Shown one piece after another: positions 1 through 6,563 of a DNA stretch of 38,751 nucleotides. Both the position numbers and the translations under genes were made by a program. Source of the DNA: Patescibacteria group bacterium (GTDB lineage: Bacteria > Patescibacteriota > Patescibacteriia > 2-12-FULL-60-25). The notes below the pieces were generated by a model, which did not search any database, had not been told where the DNA came from, and saw nothing but the letters and a program-made list of their open reading frames with translations. Numbering within the stretch: position 1 is the stretch's first letter; each line of letters begins with the position of its first letter. The stretch is taken from NCBI GenBank assembly GCA_029210915.1, contig JARGGJ010000013.1:1-38751 (forward strand), in the 5' to 3' direction.

Positions 1-244
1 TGATTCCGCGAATTCTCTTGGCGCCGAAATAACTTTCATCCACTTCAGCTTCGCCGATTATTTTCTCAAATTCCTTGCGTTGCCAGGCATGAATCGCTTT
101 GCGAAAAATCAAATACCAATGATTAATCGTGTTGCGATTCATGCCCGTCAAACCCGCGGTTTTATCAGCGGTTATGTCGTAGCAGAAGTGCTTAATTATT
201 TTTTTAATTCTGTAGTCTGATATTTTCGCTTTGTTGACGAGCAT
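1..244 (-). mobile_element. IS1595-family (ISXO2-like) transposase, N-terminal part, cut by the window edge
   Basis: Reading the minus strand from the ATG at 244-242 gives an open frame of 81 codons that runs off the window at base 1. It begins MLVNKAKISDYRIK, passes through a helix-turn-helix-like stretch (TGMNRNTINHWY) and reaches GEAEVDESYFGAKR. The E-V-D-E-S-Y-F-G signature is the first catalytic aspartate block of ISXO2-like transposases of the IS1595 family. The N-terminal zinc ribbon that many relatives carry is not present after this ATG. Just upstream is a palindrome, CTCTAT-6 nt-ATAGAG (247-264), which may belong to the element's end. The other end and the remaining catalytic residues lie outside the window, so I cannot say whether the element is intact. 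Confidence 0.8.
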
Positions 245-268
245 ATCTCTATTTTAGCATAGAGTTTG

Positions 269-715
269 CTAGTCTAGAGCCTTGTTATTTATTATTTGTG
301 ATTTAATATCCGTCTTCCCAATCCTCAAAATCAAATCCCACTGCTCCTCGGAAACCGGTATCACAGATAATTTAGGCTGGCTCTTAAGCGGAAGCACGTT
401 CAACATCGGAGTATTTCTAATCTCATCCTGGCTAACGGGGCGCTCGATCTTAACAACCGGCTCCACATCGATAACTGCCCAATTACCCTCGGTTGTCTCG
501 GGGTCATCGTACGGCTCGGACACGATTTTTATAACTCCAACCGCACCTGGTTCGGGTTCCATGTGAAACATAAACGCCAAATCCCCGGGTTTCATTTCCC
601 GGAGATTGTTTCGCGCCTGATAATTTCTAACCCCGTCCCAACGGGTTTTACCATTCTCGACCAACATATCCCAATTAAATACCTCGGGATTGGTCTTCAT
701 TAACCAATATGCCAT
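269..715 (-). CDS. EVE domain-containing protein
   Basis: A 148-residue single-domain protein. The start MAYWLMKTNPEVFNWDML is chosen because EVE proteins typically begin with an A-Y-W-L-x-K-T strand; an in-frame ATG six codons upstream (733) would add MLLCGY, which does not fit the family. Visible family features are the N-terminal YWLMKTNP, a central W-D-G-V-R-N-Y-Q-A-R-N-N-L block, then M-K-P-G-D-L-A-F-M-F-H and a G-V-I-K-I-V strand. EVE domains are PUA/YTH-like folds thought to recognise modified bases in nucleic acids and are often found in defence or modification contexts. No partner nuclease is seen here; the neighbour is a transposase fragment. No clear Shine-Dalgarno is visible. Confidence 0.88.
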   Translation of the reverse strand: MAYWLMKTNPEVFNWDMLVENGKTRWDGVRNYQARNNLREMKPGDLAFMFHMEPEPGAVGVIKIVSEPYDDPETTEGNWAVIDVEPVVKIERPVSQDEIRNTPMLNVLPLKSQPKLSVIPVSEEQWDLILRIGKTDIKSQIINNKALD

Positions 716-809
716 ATATCCACAGAGTAGCATATATGCAGAATTTGGCTAGTTTTTGCATACAGCCCCAAATTTTCGTCAGATTGATCGCATTTTTCTG
801 AGTTTTCTG

Positions 810-815
810 TATAAT
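810..815 (+). promoter_or_regulatory. Probable -10 box of the protease gene
   Basis: A perfect TATAAT preceded directly by TG lies 27 nt before the ATG at 843. No good -35 is present at the standard distance; TTGATC at 784-789 is 20 nt upstream. It would give a short leader for the secreted protease reading frame. Confidence 0.45.
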
Positions 816-842
816 GGAAATTATAAATATTACGCATAACTT

Positions 843-2256
843 ATGAAACTTTTTTTTTAGTATTTTTTTATCGTTAATAACGATATTTTCCTTCTCGGGC
901 ATCAAATCAGCCCATGCCACTGTCAGATACAACGAGTTATATTCCGTAGGCCGCATCATGATATTTACGGATAAATTCGAATACAATGATGTTTCGAGCT
1001 CAGGATCGGGTACAATTATCGATGATGATGGCCATGTGCTTACCAATTACCACGTAATTGAAAGCATTTTAACCAATTAAAACTGGGATGCGATTTTTTG
1101 TTTTACCTATAACGAAACCAAAACTCCTCTATGCAGTTTTGTCTTAGAGCCTATCGCTTATGACGAAGATCTGGATTTAGCGGTAATGAAGATAAAATAT
1201 TTTATTGAAGAAGATAAAAATAAAATCACCTTTGAACAATTTAAAGATGAATACGAAATATTTTTACCTTCGGCTTACGTACCCGAGCTTTTCGAAGGAT
1301 ATGGTTTGTCCATTGGCGAGAGTATAACAATTTTAGGTTACCCGGCCACCGGTGGTAATTCCATAAACTACACCAAAGGAACTGTTAGTGGTTTTGAATC
1401 ATTATATTACGAAGATGAGTATTACGAATGGCGGGTAAAAACCGATGCCGATATAGATCACGGCAGTTCGGGCGGCGCGGCATTTGATGAATTTAATAAC
1501 TTTGTCGGCATCCCCACGGAGATCGCCGTAGATTCAGATAGTGTAGGCTACCTCATCTCACTTCCTATTATCAACTATTTTCTCTTAGCGAACGACATCG
1601 TTTTAGCCGGCGCATCCGGAATGTGCTTTGATTTGGAAAACGGCTATTTCGATCCGGAATCCGACGATTGCTTTTGCCATGATGACTACGATTGGGACGA
1701 CGATACTTTTGGCTGTATGCCCATCTCTGAAGAAGGGGATAGTGTAAATCAAGAACCAATCACTAAAGAAGACATCGACAATCAGACAGCTAAAGTTGTA
1801 ACCGATCAAACTAACGATGCTTACGTACAGTCCGAAATCGATTTACTGCAATCTACGGACGTGCGCCTGGTAGATCGTTTAATTGGCCGTATCTTGCTTC
1901 AAGTCGAGGACCACGGCGAGGCCTGGTATTTGGATCCAACAACAAAAAATCGTTTTTACATGAAAGATGGCCCCACAGCTTACGAAATGCTCCGGGCTTT
2001 TGGTTTGGGTATCACCAACGCCGATTTGGAAAACCTAAAAAACGGCGATACCAACCTAGTTAACAGATTGAAAGGCCGTATTGTCCTACAAGTGGAAGCC
2101 CACGGCGAAGCGTATTACATCAACCCCGCAGACGGCATGGTAATCTACATGAAAGACGGCGCCGAAGCCTACAGGCTAATGCGCTACCATAGTTTAGGTA
2201 TTAAAAATACCGACTTGGCACATATACCCATAAAAAAGTTTACACCTGTCGATTGA
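843..2256 (+). pseudogene. Secreted trypsin-like serine protease, broken by a poly-T frameshift and an in-frame TAA
   Basis: The ATG at 843 reads MKLFF and then hits TAG inside a run of nine T (850-858). With eight T the frame would continue as a clean signal peptide ending S-G-I-K-S-A-H-A. From there the frame is open to TAA at 1078-1080, then open again to TGA at 2256. Across both lesions the chymotrypsin-fold triad is readable: His in LTNYHVIE (about 1045-1068), Asp in EDLDLAV (about 1168-1188) and Ser in DHGSSGGAAF (about 1457-1486). The C-terminal third (about 1860-2240) holds two copies of a module beginning L-x-G-R-I-x-L-Q-V-E and ending near L-G-I-x-N-x-D-L, with an acidic Cys-containing linker before it. 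A start at the internal ATG 1186 would lack His and Asp. Two sequencing errors remain possible. Confidence 0.72.
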
Positions 2257-2257
2257 T

Positions 2258-2284
2258 AAAAAGACAGCCATTTGGCTGTTTTTA
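2258..2284 (+). terminator. Rho-independent terminator after the protease
   Basis: Stem ACAGCCA/TGGCTGT (2264-2270 and 2273-2279) followed by a T run, starting just after the stop codon. Confidence 0.75.
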
Positions 2285-2351
2285 AACTGGCAGCGCCACG
2301 TGAGACGCAAAATAAAAACCACGCTTTTACGCGCGGCTTTTACGTGGCGGG
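2285..2351 (-). repeat. tRNA-flank-type stem-loop repeat, copy 1
   Basis: The outer arms AACTGGCAGCGCCACGT and ACGTGGCGGG pair, and enclose an inner hairpin CCACGC/GCGCGG (2319-2336). On the minus strand the inner hairpin is followed by five T, so it can terminate the kinase-like gene read from 3280. The same outer arms occur at 3380-3447 beside tRNA-Asp with a different inner hairpin. Confidence 0.65.
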
Positions 2352-2428
2352 ACTTAGTGGACGAAGTGGGAACTTGGTTTACCCCTTATAAGGTTATTAA
2401 CATAAATAAATAATATGGTATCACTATG

Positions 2429-3280
2429 CTAATAATCAAATAGCTCAATAAAATCTTTTAAACCATCATCAATCCCAAGATTCTTAGATAATTTCAAGAT
2501 AGCGTGCAGATAATTGTTTGCGTTTATGATAGCAGAACGATCACCTTCTCGTGCGCGTTGAAGTCTGGGGGTGCCTGCAAAAAATACATCAATTAGCTTG
2601 TAGTCCCATCCGTGTACACTTTTTAGAAAGACGATATTTTTTCTTCCAGTAATATCCAGAATATGACCAGTATCAATTGTATATTTAACCGCTCTTTCAA
2701 CAAAATCTTTAAGCATCCGCTGAAATCCAGGCTCAGTTTCATTTATAAAGTCTGCAATATCAGGACCCAGCACAGACCCATTGTCTTCAAATTCACCCTC
2801 AAACACCCTTTCATATTTATCAAAGTTTACCCTCCTCTGGATTCTAGCAATGGTCCAAATATATTCAGAAGGCTCAACGGTTGTTTTGTAATTATTGATT
2901 CCCTCTATTATCCAAGTTTCTAACTTGTGATATGGAATTTTAATAAAATATCTTTTTTGGACCAATGCATGGCTTCCGAAATACTTTTTAAAATCATTAT
3001 ATGCTTTTTCTTCTTCACGTAATTTATTTTTTAACGCTTTAAATCTCTTATCATCCAGCGCATCCATAGGAAGATTCTGCTTTGCATTTTCATTTGCAAT
3101 CTGTAATGTCACACCCCAGTCAAATTTTACTACAATATCAGGTCTACCTATCAACTCATAAACCTCAGATTCTCCACCCGTCGCAATGTGATTTGCCTCA
3201 TGAGTATACTTATTCCAGGTATGATCTAATTCATCACTAAATGGATTTTTAGATGGATTGTATGGTAGTTTTTCAGACAT
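2429..3280 (-). CDS. Hypothetical protein with a kinase-like fold signature
   Basis: A 283-residue soluble protein with no TM segment. I do not recognise a named family, but three stretches fall in protein-kinase order. IATGGESEVYEL (about residues 32-43) resembles a glycine-rich loop and is followed by DIVVKFD with a lysine. GHILDITGRKNIVF (about 207-220) resembles a catalytic loop with D and N spaced D-x5-N. KLIDVFF (about 230-236) resembles the metal-binding D of a DFG-like motif. This points to an atypical kinase or aminoglycoside-phosphotransferase-like fold, and the substrate cannot be told. The gene stands alone, between a terminator-bearing repeat and tRNA-Asp, and is convergent with the broken protease. 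The start is the first ATG, with no strong Shine-Dalgarno. Confidence 0.6.
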   Translation of the reverse strand: MSEKLPYNPSKNPFSDELDHTWNKYTHEANHIATGGESEVYELIGRPDIVVKFDWGVTLQIANENAKQNLPMDALDDKRFKALKNKLREEEKAYNDFKKYFGSHALVQKRYFIKIPYHKLETWIIEGINNYKTTVEPSEYIWTIARIQRRVNFDKYERVFEGEFEDNGSVLGPDIADFINETEPGFQRMLKDFVERAVKYTIDTGHILDITGRKNIVFLKSVHGWDYKLIDVFFAGTPRLQRAREGDRSAIINANNYLHAILKLSKNLGIDDGLKDFIELFDY

Positions 3281-3379
3281 GAGTAAATTGTATCATGAGA
3301 TACACTGTTTTATGTAATTCTCACACCCTCTCTTTCTGTCTTAAACTAAGAGCACAAAAACAACCTCTCAGCTTTTTTG

Positions 3380-3447
3380 AACTGGCAGCGCCACATGAAT
3401 ACAAAAGTAAAAAGCCCAGCTTATTGCTGAGCATTTTACGTGGCGGG
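3380..3447 (-). repeat. tRNA-flank-type stem-loop repeat, copy 2
   Basis: Shares the 15-nt arm AACTGGCAGCGCCAC and the closing arm ACGTGGCGGG with the copy at 2285-2351. The closing arm here overlaps the 3' end and CCA of tRNA-Asp. The inner hairpin differs from copy 1, so the outer arms are the conserved part. Confidence 0.65.
3408..3433 (-). terminator. Terminator of tRNA-Asp
   Basis: On the minus strand, GCTCAGC-5 nt-GCTGGGC followed by TTTTT, starting 8 nt after the encoded CCA. Confidence 0.75.
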
Positions 3448-3518
3448 TCCGACCGGATTCGAACCGGCGATCTTCACAGTGACAGTGTGACGTGTTAACC
3501 AGGCTACACCACGAACCC
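3441..3518 (-). tRNA. tRNA-Asp (GTC)
   Basis: The minus-strand reading gives acceptor GGGTTCG paired with CGGACCC (one T-G wobble), a D-arm containing AGCCTGGTTAA, and an anticodon arm TCACA-CTGTCAC-TGTGA with anticodon GTC. The T-arm is CCGG-TTCGAAT-CCGG, the discriminator is G, and the CCA is genome-encoded at 3443-3441. GUC decodes aspartate. A dedicated hairpin terminator follows. Confidence 0.95.
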
Positions 3519-3579
3519 ATGTATATTTGTGTCGCGTAAATGTATCATAATGCCAAAAAATTGGCAAGATGTGAGCAAA

Positions 3580-3612
3580 GTATAAAAAACCCGCCAACAT
3601 TTGGCGGGTTTC
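3580..3612 (-). terminator. Terminator of the deoxyribosyltransferase-like gene
   Basis: The perfect stem AACCCGCC/GGCGGGTT around CAACATTT-type loop bases is followed on the minus strand by TTTTTT. It begins immediately after the stop codon at 3611. Confidence 0.8.
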
Positions 3613-4189
3613 AACCTGAGGCAGCTTTTCCTTTTATGGAATCAAGCGTTTCACAACGAAGCGGGTGCTTGTTGCATGGATCTTCGGAAGCCATCTCCCA
3701 TCTGTGCATTCTTTCATCCGCTTCAGCTCGCTTTTGTCGCGACTCATTAAAATCCAAAAGCCAAGCCTTGAGCTCAAGCACCGCGTGGTCATAATCACGC
3801 ACACTGATAACCGCGCTCACCATTGGCCCGCCGGTTAGCAAGCGAGAAACCTTTTTGTCCTCGGGGACAAGAACCAAGATTGGTACATGGTGCTCGTTAG
3901 CCCAACCAACTTCGATGCCCGCGCCCCAAGATGGTTCAATGGCATAAACAATCAAGACCGAAGTTTCTTCCGTAACAATCCTCCGCTCGGCGGAGTAGAC
4001 AACGGTATTTTTTGCACTTGCATTCTTGATAGGGTCGTAATGCTCATGAGGCACGAACCCGCGAACACCAATGGCAACCCTACAGGCATCGCCAAGGCGC
4101 ACATAAAATTCTTTAACCTCGTCCCTATGCTTGGGGTCGAGCTCGGTCAATGCTCCGCAAATGTAAGGTGCTTTTTGACTAGTACTCAT
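3611..4189 (-). CDS. Nucleoside 2-deoxyribosyltransferase-like protein
   Basis: A 192-residue protein starting MSTSQKAPYICGALTELD. This start is fixed by a strong GGAGG 7-11 nt upstream; the longer open frame to 4318 only reads the AT-rich inverted repeat. The opening strand-loop YICGALT, the later ETSVLIVYAIEPSWGAGIEVGWAN (E-G-W-A residues) and the strand VPILVLVPE follow the order of the nucleoside 2-deoxyribosyltransferase superfamily. That superfamily moves deoxyribose between bases or hydrolyses nucleotides. The glutamate in G-I-E-V-G-W is the likely nucleophile by analogy. A second, more distant member lies at 36652-37077. The substrate is unknown, and a role in nucleotide salvage or pool cleaning is inference. 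The C-terminus is charged. Confidence 0.72.
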   Translation of the reverse strand: MSTSQKAPYICGALTELDPKHRDEVKEFYVRLGDACRVAIGVRGFVPHEHYDPIKNASAKNTVVYSAERRIVTEETSVLIVYAIEPSWGAGIEVGWANEHHVPILVLVPEDKKVSRLLTGGPMVSAVISVRDYDHAVLELKAWLLDFNESRQKRAEADERMHRWEMASEDPCNKHPLRCETLDSIKGKAASG

Positions 4190-4253
4190 CGGGAACCTCC
4201 ATGTAATCTGCCTAACCTTAACTATAAAGTTGCGATTTCGCAACCCTCTGAGA

Positions 4254-4384
4254 ATAACCAATAACCAAGCTACCAATAACCAATAAATCACCAATAACCA
4301 AATCCACAAAATCACCAACTGGTTATTTGGTTATTGAGACATTGATTATTTATTGGATATTGGAATTTGGTTATTGGTTATTGC
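4254..4384. repeat. AT-rich modular inverted repeat (AATAACCAA family), copy 1
   Basis: The left arm is made of short direct repeats of ACCAATAACCAA. The right arm is their reverse complement (TTGGTTATTGG), and the centre is ATCACCAACTGG. It fills the space between the divergent deoxyribosyltransferase-like gene and lysS. A relative with the same central ATCACCAACTG lies at 13540-13697. Confidence 0.8.
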
Positions 4385-4409
4385 AATATGTTAGCTTTTT
4401 CGCTAACAT
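4381..4409 (+). promoter_or_regulatory. Promoter of lysS with internal palindrome; implies a leaderless mRNA
   Basis: TTGCAA (4381-4386), a 17-nt spacer and TAACAT (4404-4409). The -10 ends 8 nt before the ATG at 4418, so transcription should start at or within a base or two of the start codon. The spacer and -10 contain a perfect palindrome, GTTAGC-6 nt-GCTAAC (4390-4407), which could be an operator. Identical hexamers and spacing occur before pepF. Confidence 0.6.
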
Positions 4410-4417
4410 TTGCGGAT

Positions 4418-5893
4418 ATGGCACAACAAACAGACGAGCGACAAGATCGCCTCAATCGCCGAGAGGCATTAATTACCAAAGGCATAGAACCTCACCCGGC
4501 AAAATTCGACAGAACTCACACACTCGCCGAACTTGTAAATGTCCAAGATGGCGATGAAGCAAGTGTTTGCGGGCGCATCATGCTTCAGCGCGTAATAGGC
4601 AAATTGGCTTTCTATCAACTTCAAGATGAATCCGGCCGTCATCAAATCGGAGTAAAAGTGGATGATGTTGGAGCGGAAAATTACGAGCTCGTAGACCTCC
4701 TCGACCGCGGGGATTTTTTGGGTATAACCGGTAAAAAAGGTGTAACCAAAACAGGGGAGCCAACCATTTGGGCAACTTCCATCAAAATCCTGGGCAAAAG
4801 CCTCATTCCTCTTCCCGAAAAATTCCACGGCGTTACAGACGTAGAGCTTATCTATCGCCATCGCGAGATGGATTTGGCCGCCAACCGCGAATCATTCGAG
4901 CGTTTTAAACTGCGCTCAATCTTTCTTTCCAACTGTCGTCGTTATCTCGAAGATAATAACTTCATCGAAGTCGAAACTCCAATCCTCACTTCGGTTGCAA
5001 CCGGCGCCGCAGCCCGCCCATTCCTTACTCATCACAACGATTACGATATGGACATGGTCCTCCGCATCGCCCCCGAGACATATCTAAAAAGATTAATCGG
5101 CGGGGGATTCGAGCGTGTTTTTGAAACGGCTAAATGTTTCCGCAACGAAGGCTCCGACCCATCGCATCATCAAGAATTTACACAGATAGAATATTACGTT
5201 GCGTATAAAGATTACGAATGGAACATGGATTTCACGGAAAAATTACTTCGTGATGTTTTGCAAAAAACATTCGGCAAACTTCAATTCGAAGTAATAGGTA
5301 AAACCGGATCCGCTCATACCATCGATTTATCCCAGCCAATCCCTCGTTACAAAATAACAGATCTTATCAAGCAAAAAACCGGCATCGATGTTTTAGAGTT
5401 TTCCGAGGCAAAAGATCTCGCTCAAGTAATCAAAGCCAAGGGAATCGATGTTCAAGATATCGATAAAAAAGGCATAGGCACATTAATTGACGAACTCTAC
5501 AAACACTCCGTCAGGCCGGGCCTCGTGGCTCCGTGCTTTATCACGAAACACACAACCGAGATGAAACCTCTTGCCCGCCGAAGTAACGATGACCCGCGCT
5601 TGGCGGATACTTTTCAACTGGTAATTGCCGGTTGGGAAGTCTTAAACGCCTACTCCGAGCTGGTAGACCCAATCGATCAGCTGGAACGCATGCAAAAGCA
5701 AGCCGAATTCCGCGAAGCGGGTGATGAAGAAAGCTTTGAATTGGATGATGATTTTATTCAAGCAATGGAAATGGGTTTCCCTCCTATCACCGGCTGGGGC
5801 ATGGGCATAGATAGAATCTTCGCCCTTCTAACCGGCCAATCCAATCTCCGCGATATTATCTTTTTTCCAATAATGAAACCTGAGCAACAATAA
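4418..5893 (+). CDS. lysS: Lysyl-tRNA synthetase, class II
   Basis: A 491-residue class II lysyl-tRNA synthetase, which charges tRNA-Lys with lysine using ATP in the cytosol. The N-terminal OB-fold anticodon-binding domain spans about residues 50-145 (VCGRIMLQRVIGKLAFYQLQD). The catalytic core follows, with motif 2 FETAKCFRNEGSD near residues 235-247 and motif 3 GWGMGIDRIFALLTG near 458-472. Length matches the bacterial family. The ATG at 4418 is chosen over upstream in-frame ATGs (4367, 4388) because a TTGCAA-17-TAACAT promoter ends 8 nt before it; the longer versions would translate repeat and promoter DNA. No Shine-Dalgarno is seen, consistent with a leaderless message. It is apparently monocistronic. 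Confidence 0.95.
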   Translation: MAQQTDERQDRLNRREALITKGIEPHPAKFDRTHTLAELVNVQDGDEASVCGRIMLQRVIGKLAFYQLQDESGRHQIGVKVDDVGAENYELVDLLDRGDFLGITGKKGVTKTGEPTIWATSIKILGKSLIPLPEKFHGVTDVELIYRHREMDLAANRESFERFKLRSIFLSNCRRYLEDNNFIEVETPILTSVATGAAARPFLTHHNDYDMDMVLRIAPETYLKRLIGGGFERVFETAKCFRNEGSDPSHHQEFTQIEYYVAYKDYEWNMDFTEKLLRDVLQKTFGKLQFEVIGKTGSAHTIDLSQPIPRYKITDLIKQKTGIDVLEFSEAKDLAQVIKAKGIDVQDIDKKGIGTLIDELYKHSVRPGLVAPCFITKHTTEMKPLARRSNDDPRLADTFQLVIAGWEVLNAYSELVDPIDQLERMQKQAEFREAGDEESFELDDDFIQAMEMGFPPITGWGMGIDRIFALLTGQSNLRDIIFFPIMKPEQQ

Positions 5894-6175
5894 TTACCAA
5901 TTAACAATTTTACTAATAATTTCTTCGGTCGTAGGGGCATATCCTTGCGGCGCCCCTCGCAGTCGAATGACGAAGTGGGGTGTTTGCCCGTACTGATGTA
6001 ACTAGGCAGCTCAGTTCCACCTTCGGTGTTAGCACGGATAGACACGAGATCTATCCCTACGAAGAAACCGGATATTTTGAAACATTTCCATAGGGGCGTA
6101 TCCTTGCTGTGCCATTCGGAGTGTATACGGAGTGTGGCGTGGGTCAGCGATTCAATCATCGTTAATTGGTAATTA
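5891..6175. repeat. Intergenic inverted repeat with GTAGGGGCA/G units
   Basis: This 286-nt gap holds no gene. Outer arms TAATTACCAATTAACAA (5891-5907) and GTTAATTGGTAATTA (6161-6175) are inverted copies. Inside are units of the type TAGGGGC(A/G)TATCCTTGC...GCC (5932-5956 and 6091-6113). A further relative, GTAGGGGCGATACCTTG, lies at 6493-6521. Short clusters CGAAGTGGGGTG and CTACGAAGAAACCGG also recur in inverted form. Confidence 0.65.
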
Positions 6176-6179
6176 AATT

Positions 6180-6482
6180 ATGAAACGAACCATAGAAGAT
6201 TTCATCTGTGAAAAATGCGGAACATCAGTTAAAGGCAACGGCTACACCAACCACTGCCCGGTTTGCTTGTGGTCTAAGCACGTGGATGATGTTCCGGGTG
6301 ACAGAGAGTCAACTTGCGGTGGAATGATGAAACCGTTTGGAGTCGTAGTTAAAAAAGGGGAGATAGCGCAAGTTATTCTTAAATGTGAAAAGTGCAATTT
6401 CGAACGCTCGGCCCCCGTCTTACCGGGCGACAATCGCGAACTCCTCATCCAAATCTCAGTCCACGACCCAAGGTTGGATTAA
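6180..6482 (+). CDS. RNHCP domain-containing protein
   Basis: A 100-residue protein that is essentially one RNHCP zinc-ribbon domain. It shows FICEKCGTSVKGNGYTNHCP (the N-H-C-P signature), then VCLWSKHVDDVPGDR, C-G-G-M-M-K-P and a second pair C-E-K-C near residue 70. The Cys pairs C-x2-C, H-C-P-x-C and C-x2-C suggest one or two structural zinc sites. The function of RNHCP proteins is not established as far as I know. The gene stands between two spacer blocks of GTAGGGGC-type repeats, with no Shine-Dalgarno and no visible operon partner. Confidence 0.88.
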   Translation: MKRTIEDFICEKCGTSVKGNGYTNHCPVCLWSKHVDDVPGDRESTCGGMMKPFGVVVKKGEIAQVILKCEKCNFERSAPVLPGDNRELLIQISVHDPRLD

Positions 6483-6535
6483 AACCGGCACCCGTAGGGG
6501 CGATACCTTGTGTTCGCCCTTACGAAGCCGCAATT

Positions 6536-6560
6536 TAAAAAACCTCCCTTGGGAGGTTTT
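6536..6560 (-). terminator. Terminator of the 494-residue membrane protein gene
   Basis: AAAACCTCCC-AA-GGGAGG then TTTTTT on the minus strand, 3 nt beyond the stop codon. The flanking A and T runs could let it act in both directions, also ending the RNHCP transcript. Confidence 0.75.
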
Positions 6561-6563
6561 GTG

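Noticed and set aside
675-1046. 123-codon minus-strand ORF
   Set aside because: It is antisense to the protease signal peptide and overlaps the EVE gene start; no ribosome-binding site or domain.
1078-1080. Stop-codon recoding (TAA read as an amino acid)
   Set aside because: All other genes here use TAA as a normal stop, and the recoding known in related lineages concerns TGA. A mutation or sequence error is simpler.
1186-2256. Shorter intact protein starting at ATG 1186
   Set aside because: It would lack the signal peptide and the catalytic His and Asp, and has no ribosome-binding site. The frame upstream clearly continues the same protease, so it is treated as part of a broken gene.
2285-2420. 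Remnant tRNA gene beside stem-loop copy 1
   Set aside because: Only the 3' flank and terminator resemble the tRNA-Asp surroundings. No acceptor, anticodon or T-arm pairing could be built.
3295-3498. Plus-strand ORF of 67 codons ending D-R-I-R-T-G-D-L-H-S-D-S-V-T-C
   Set aside because: It runs across tRNA-Asp and its terminator; this is a well-known false ORF made by reading a tRNA gene.
4254-4384. CRISPR array or replication origin
   Set aside because: Words are too short and irregular for CRISPR, with no spacers and no cas genes. There are no DnaA-box clusters or dnaA/dnaN neighbours.
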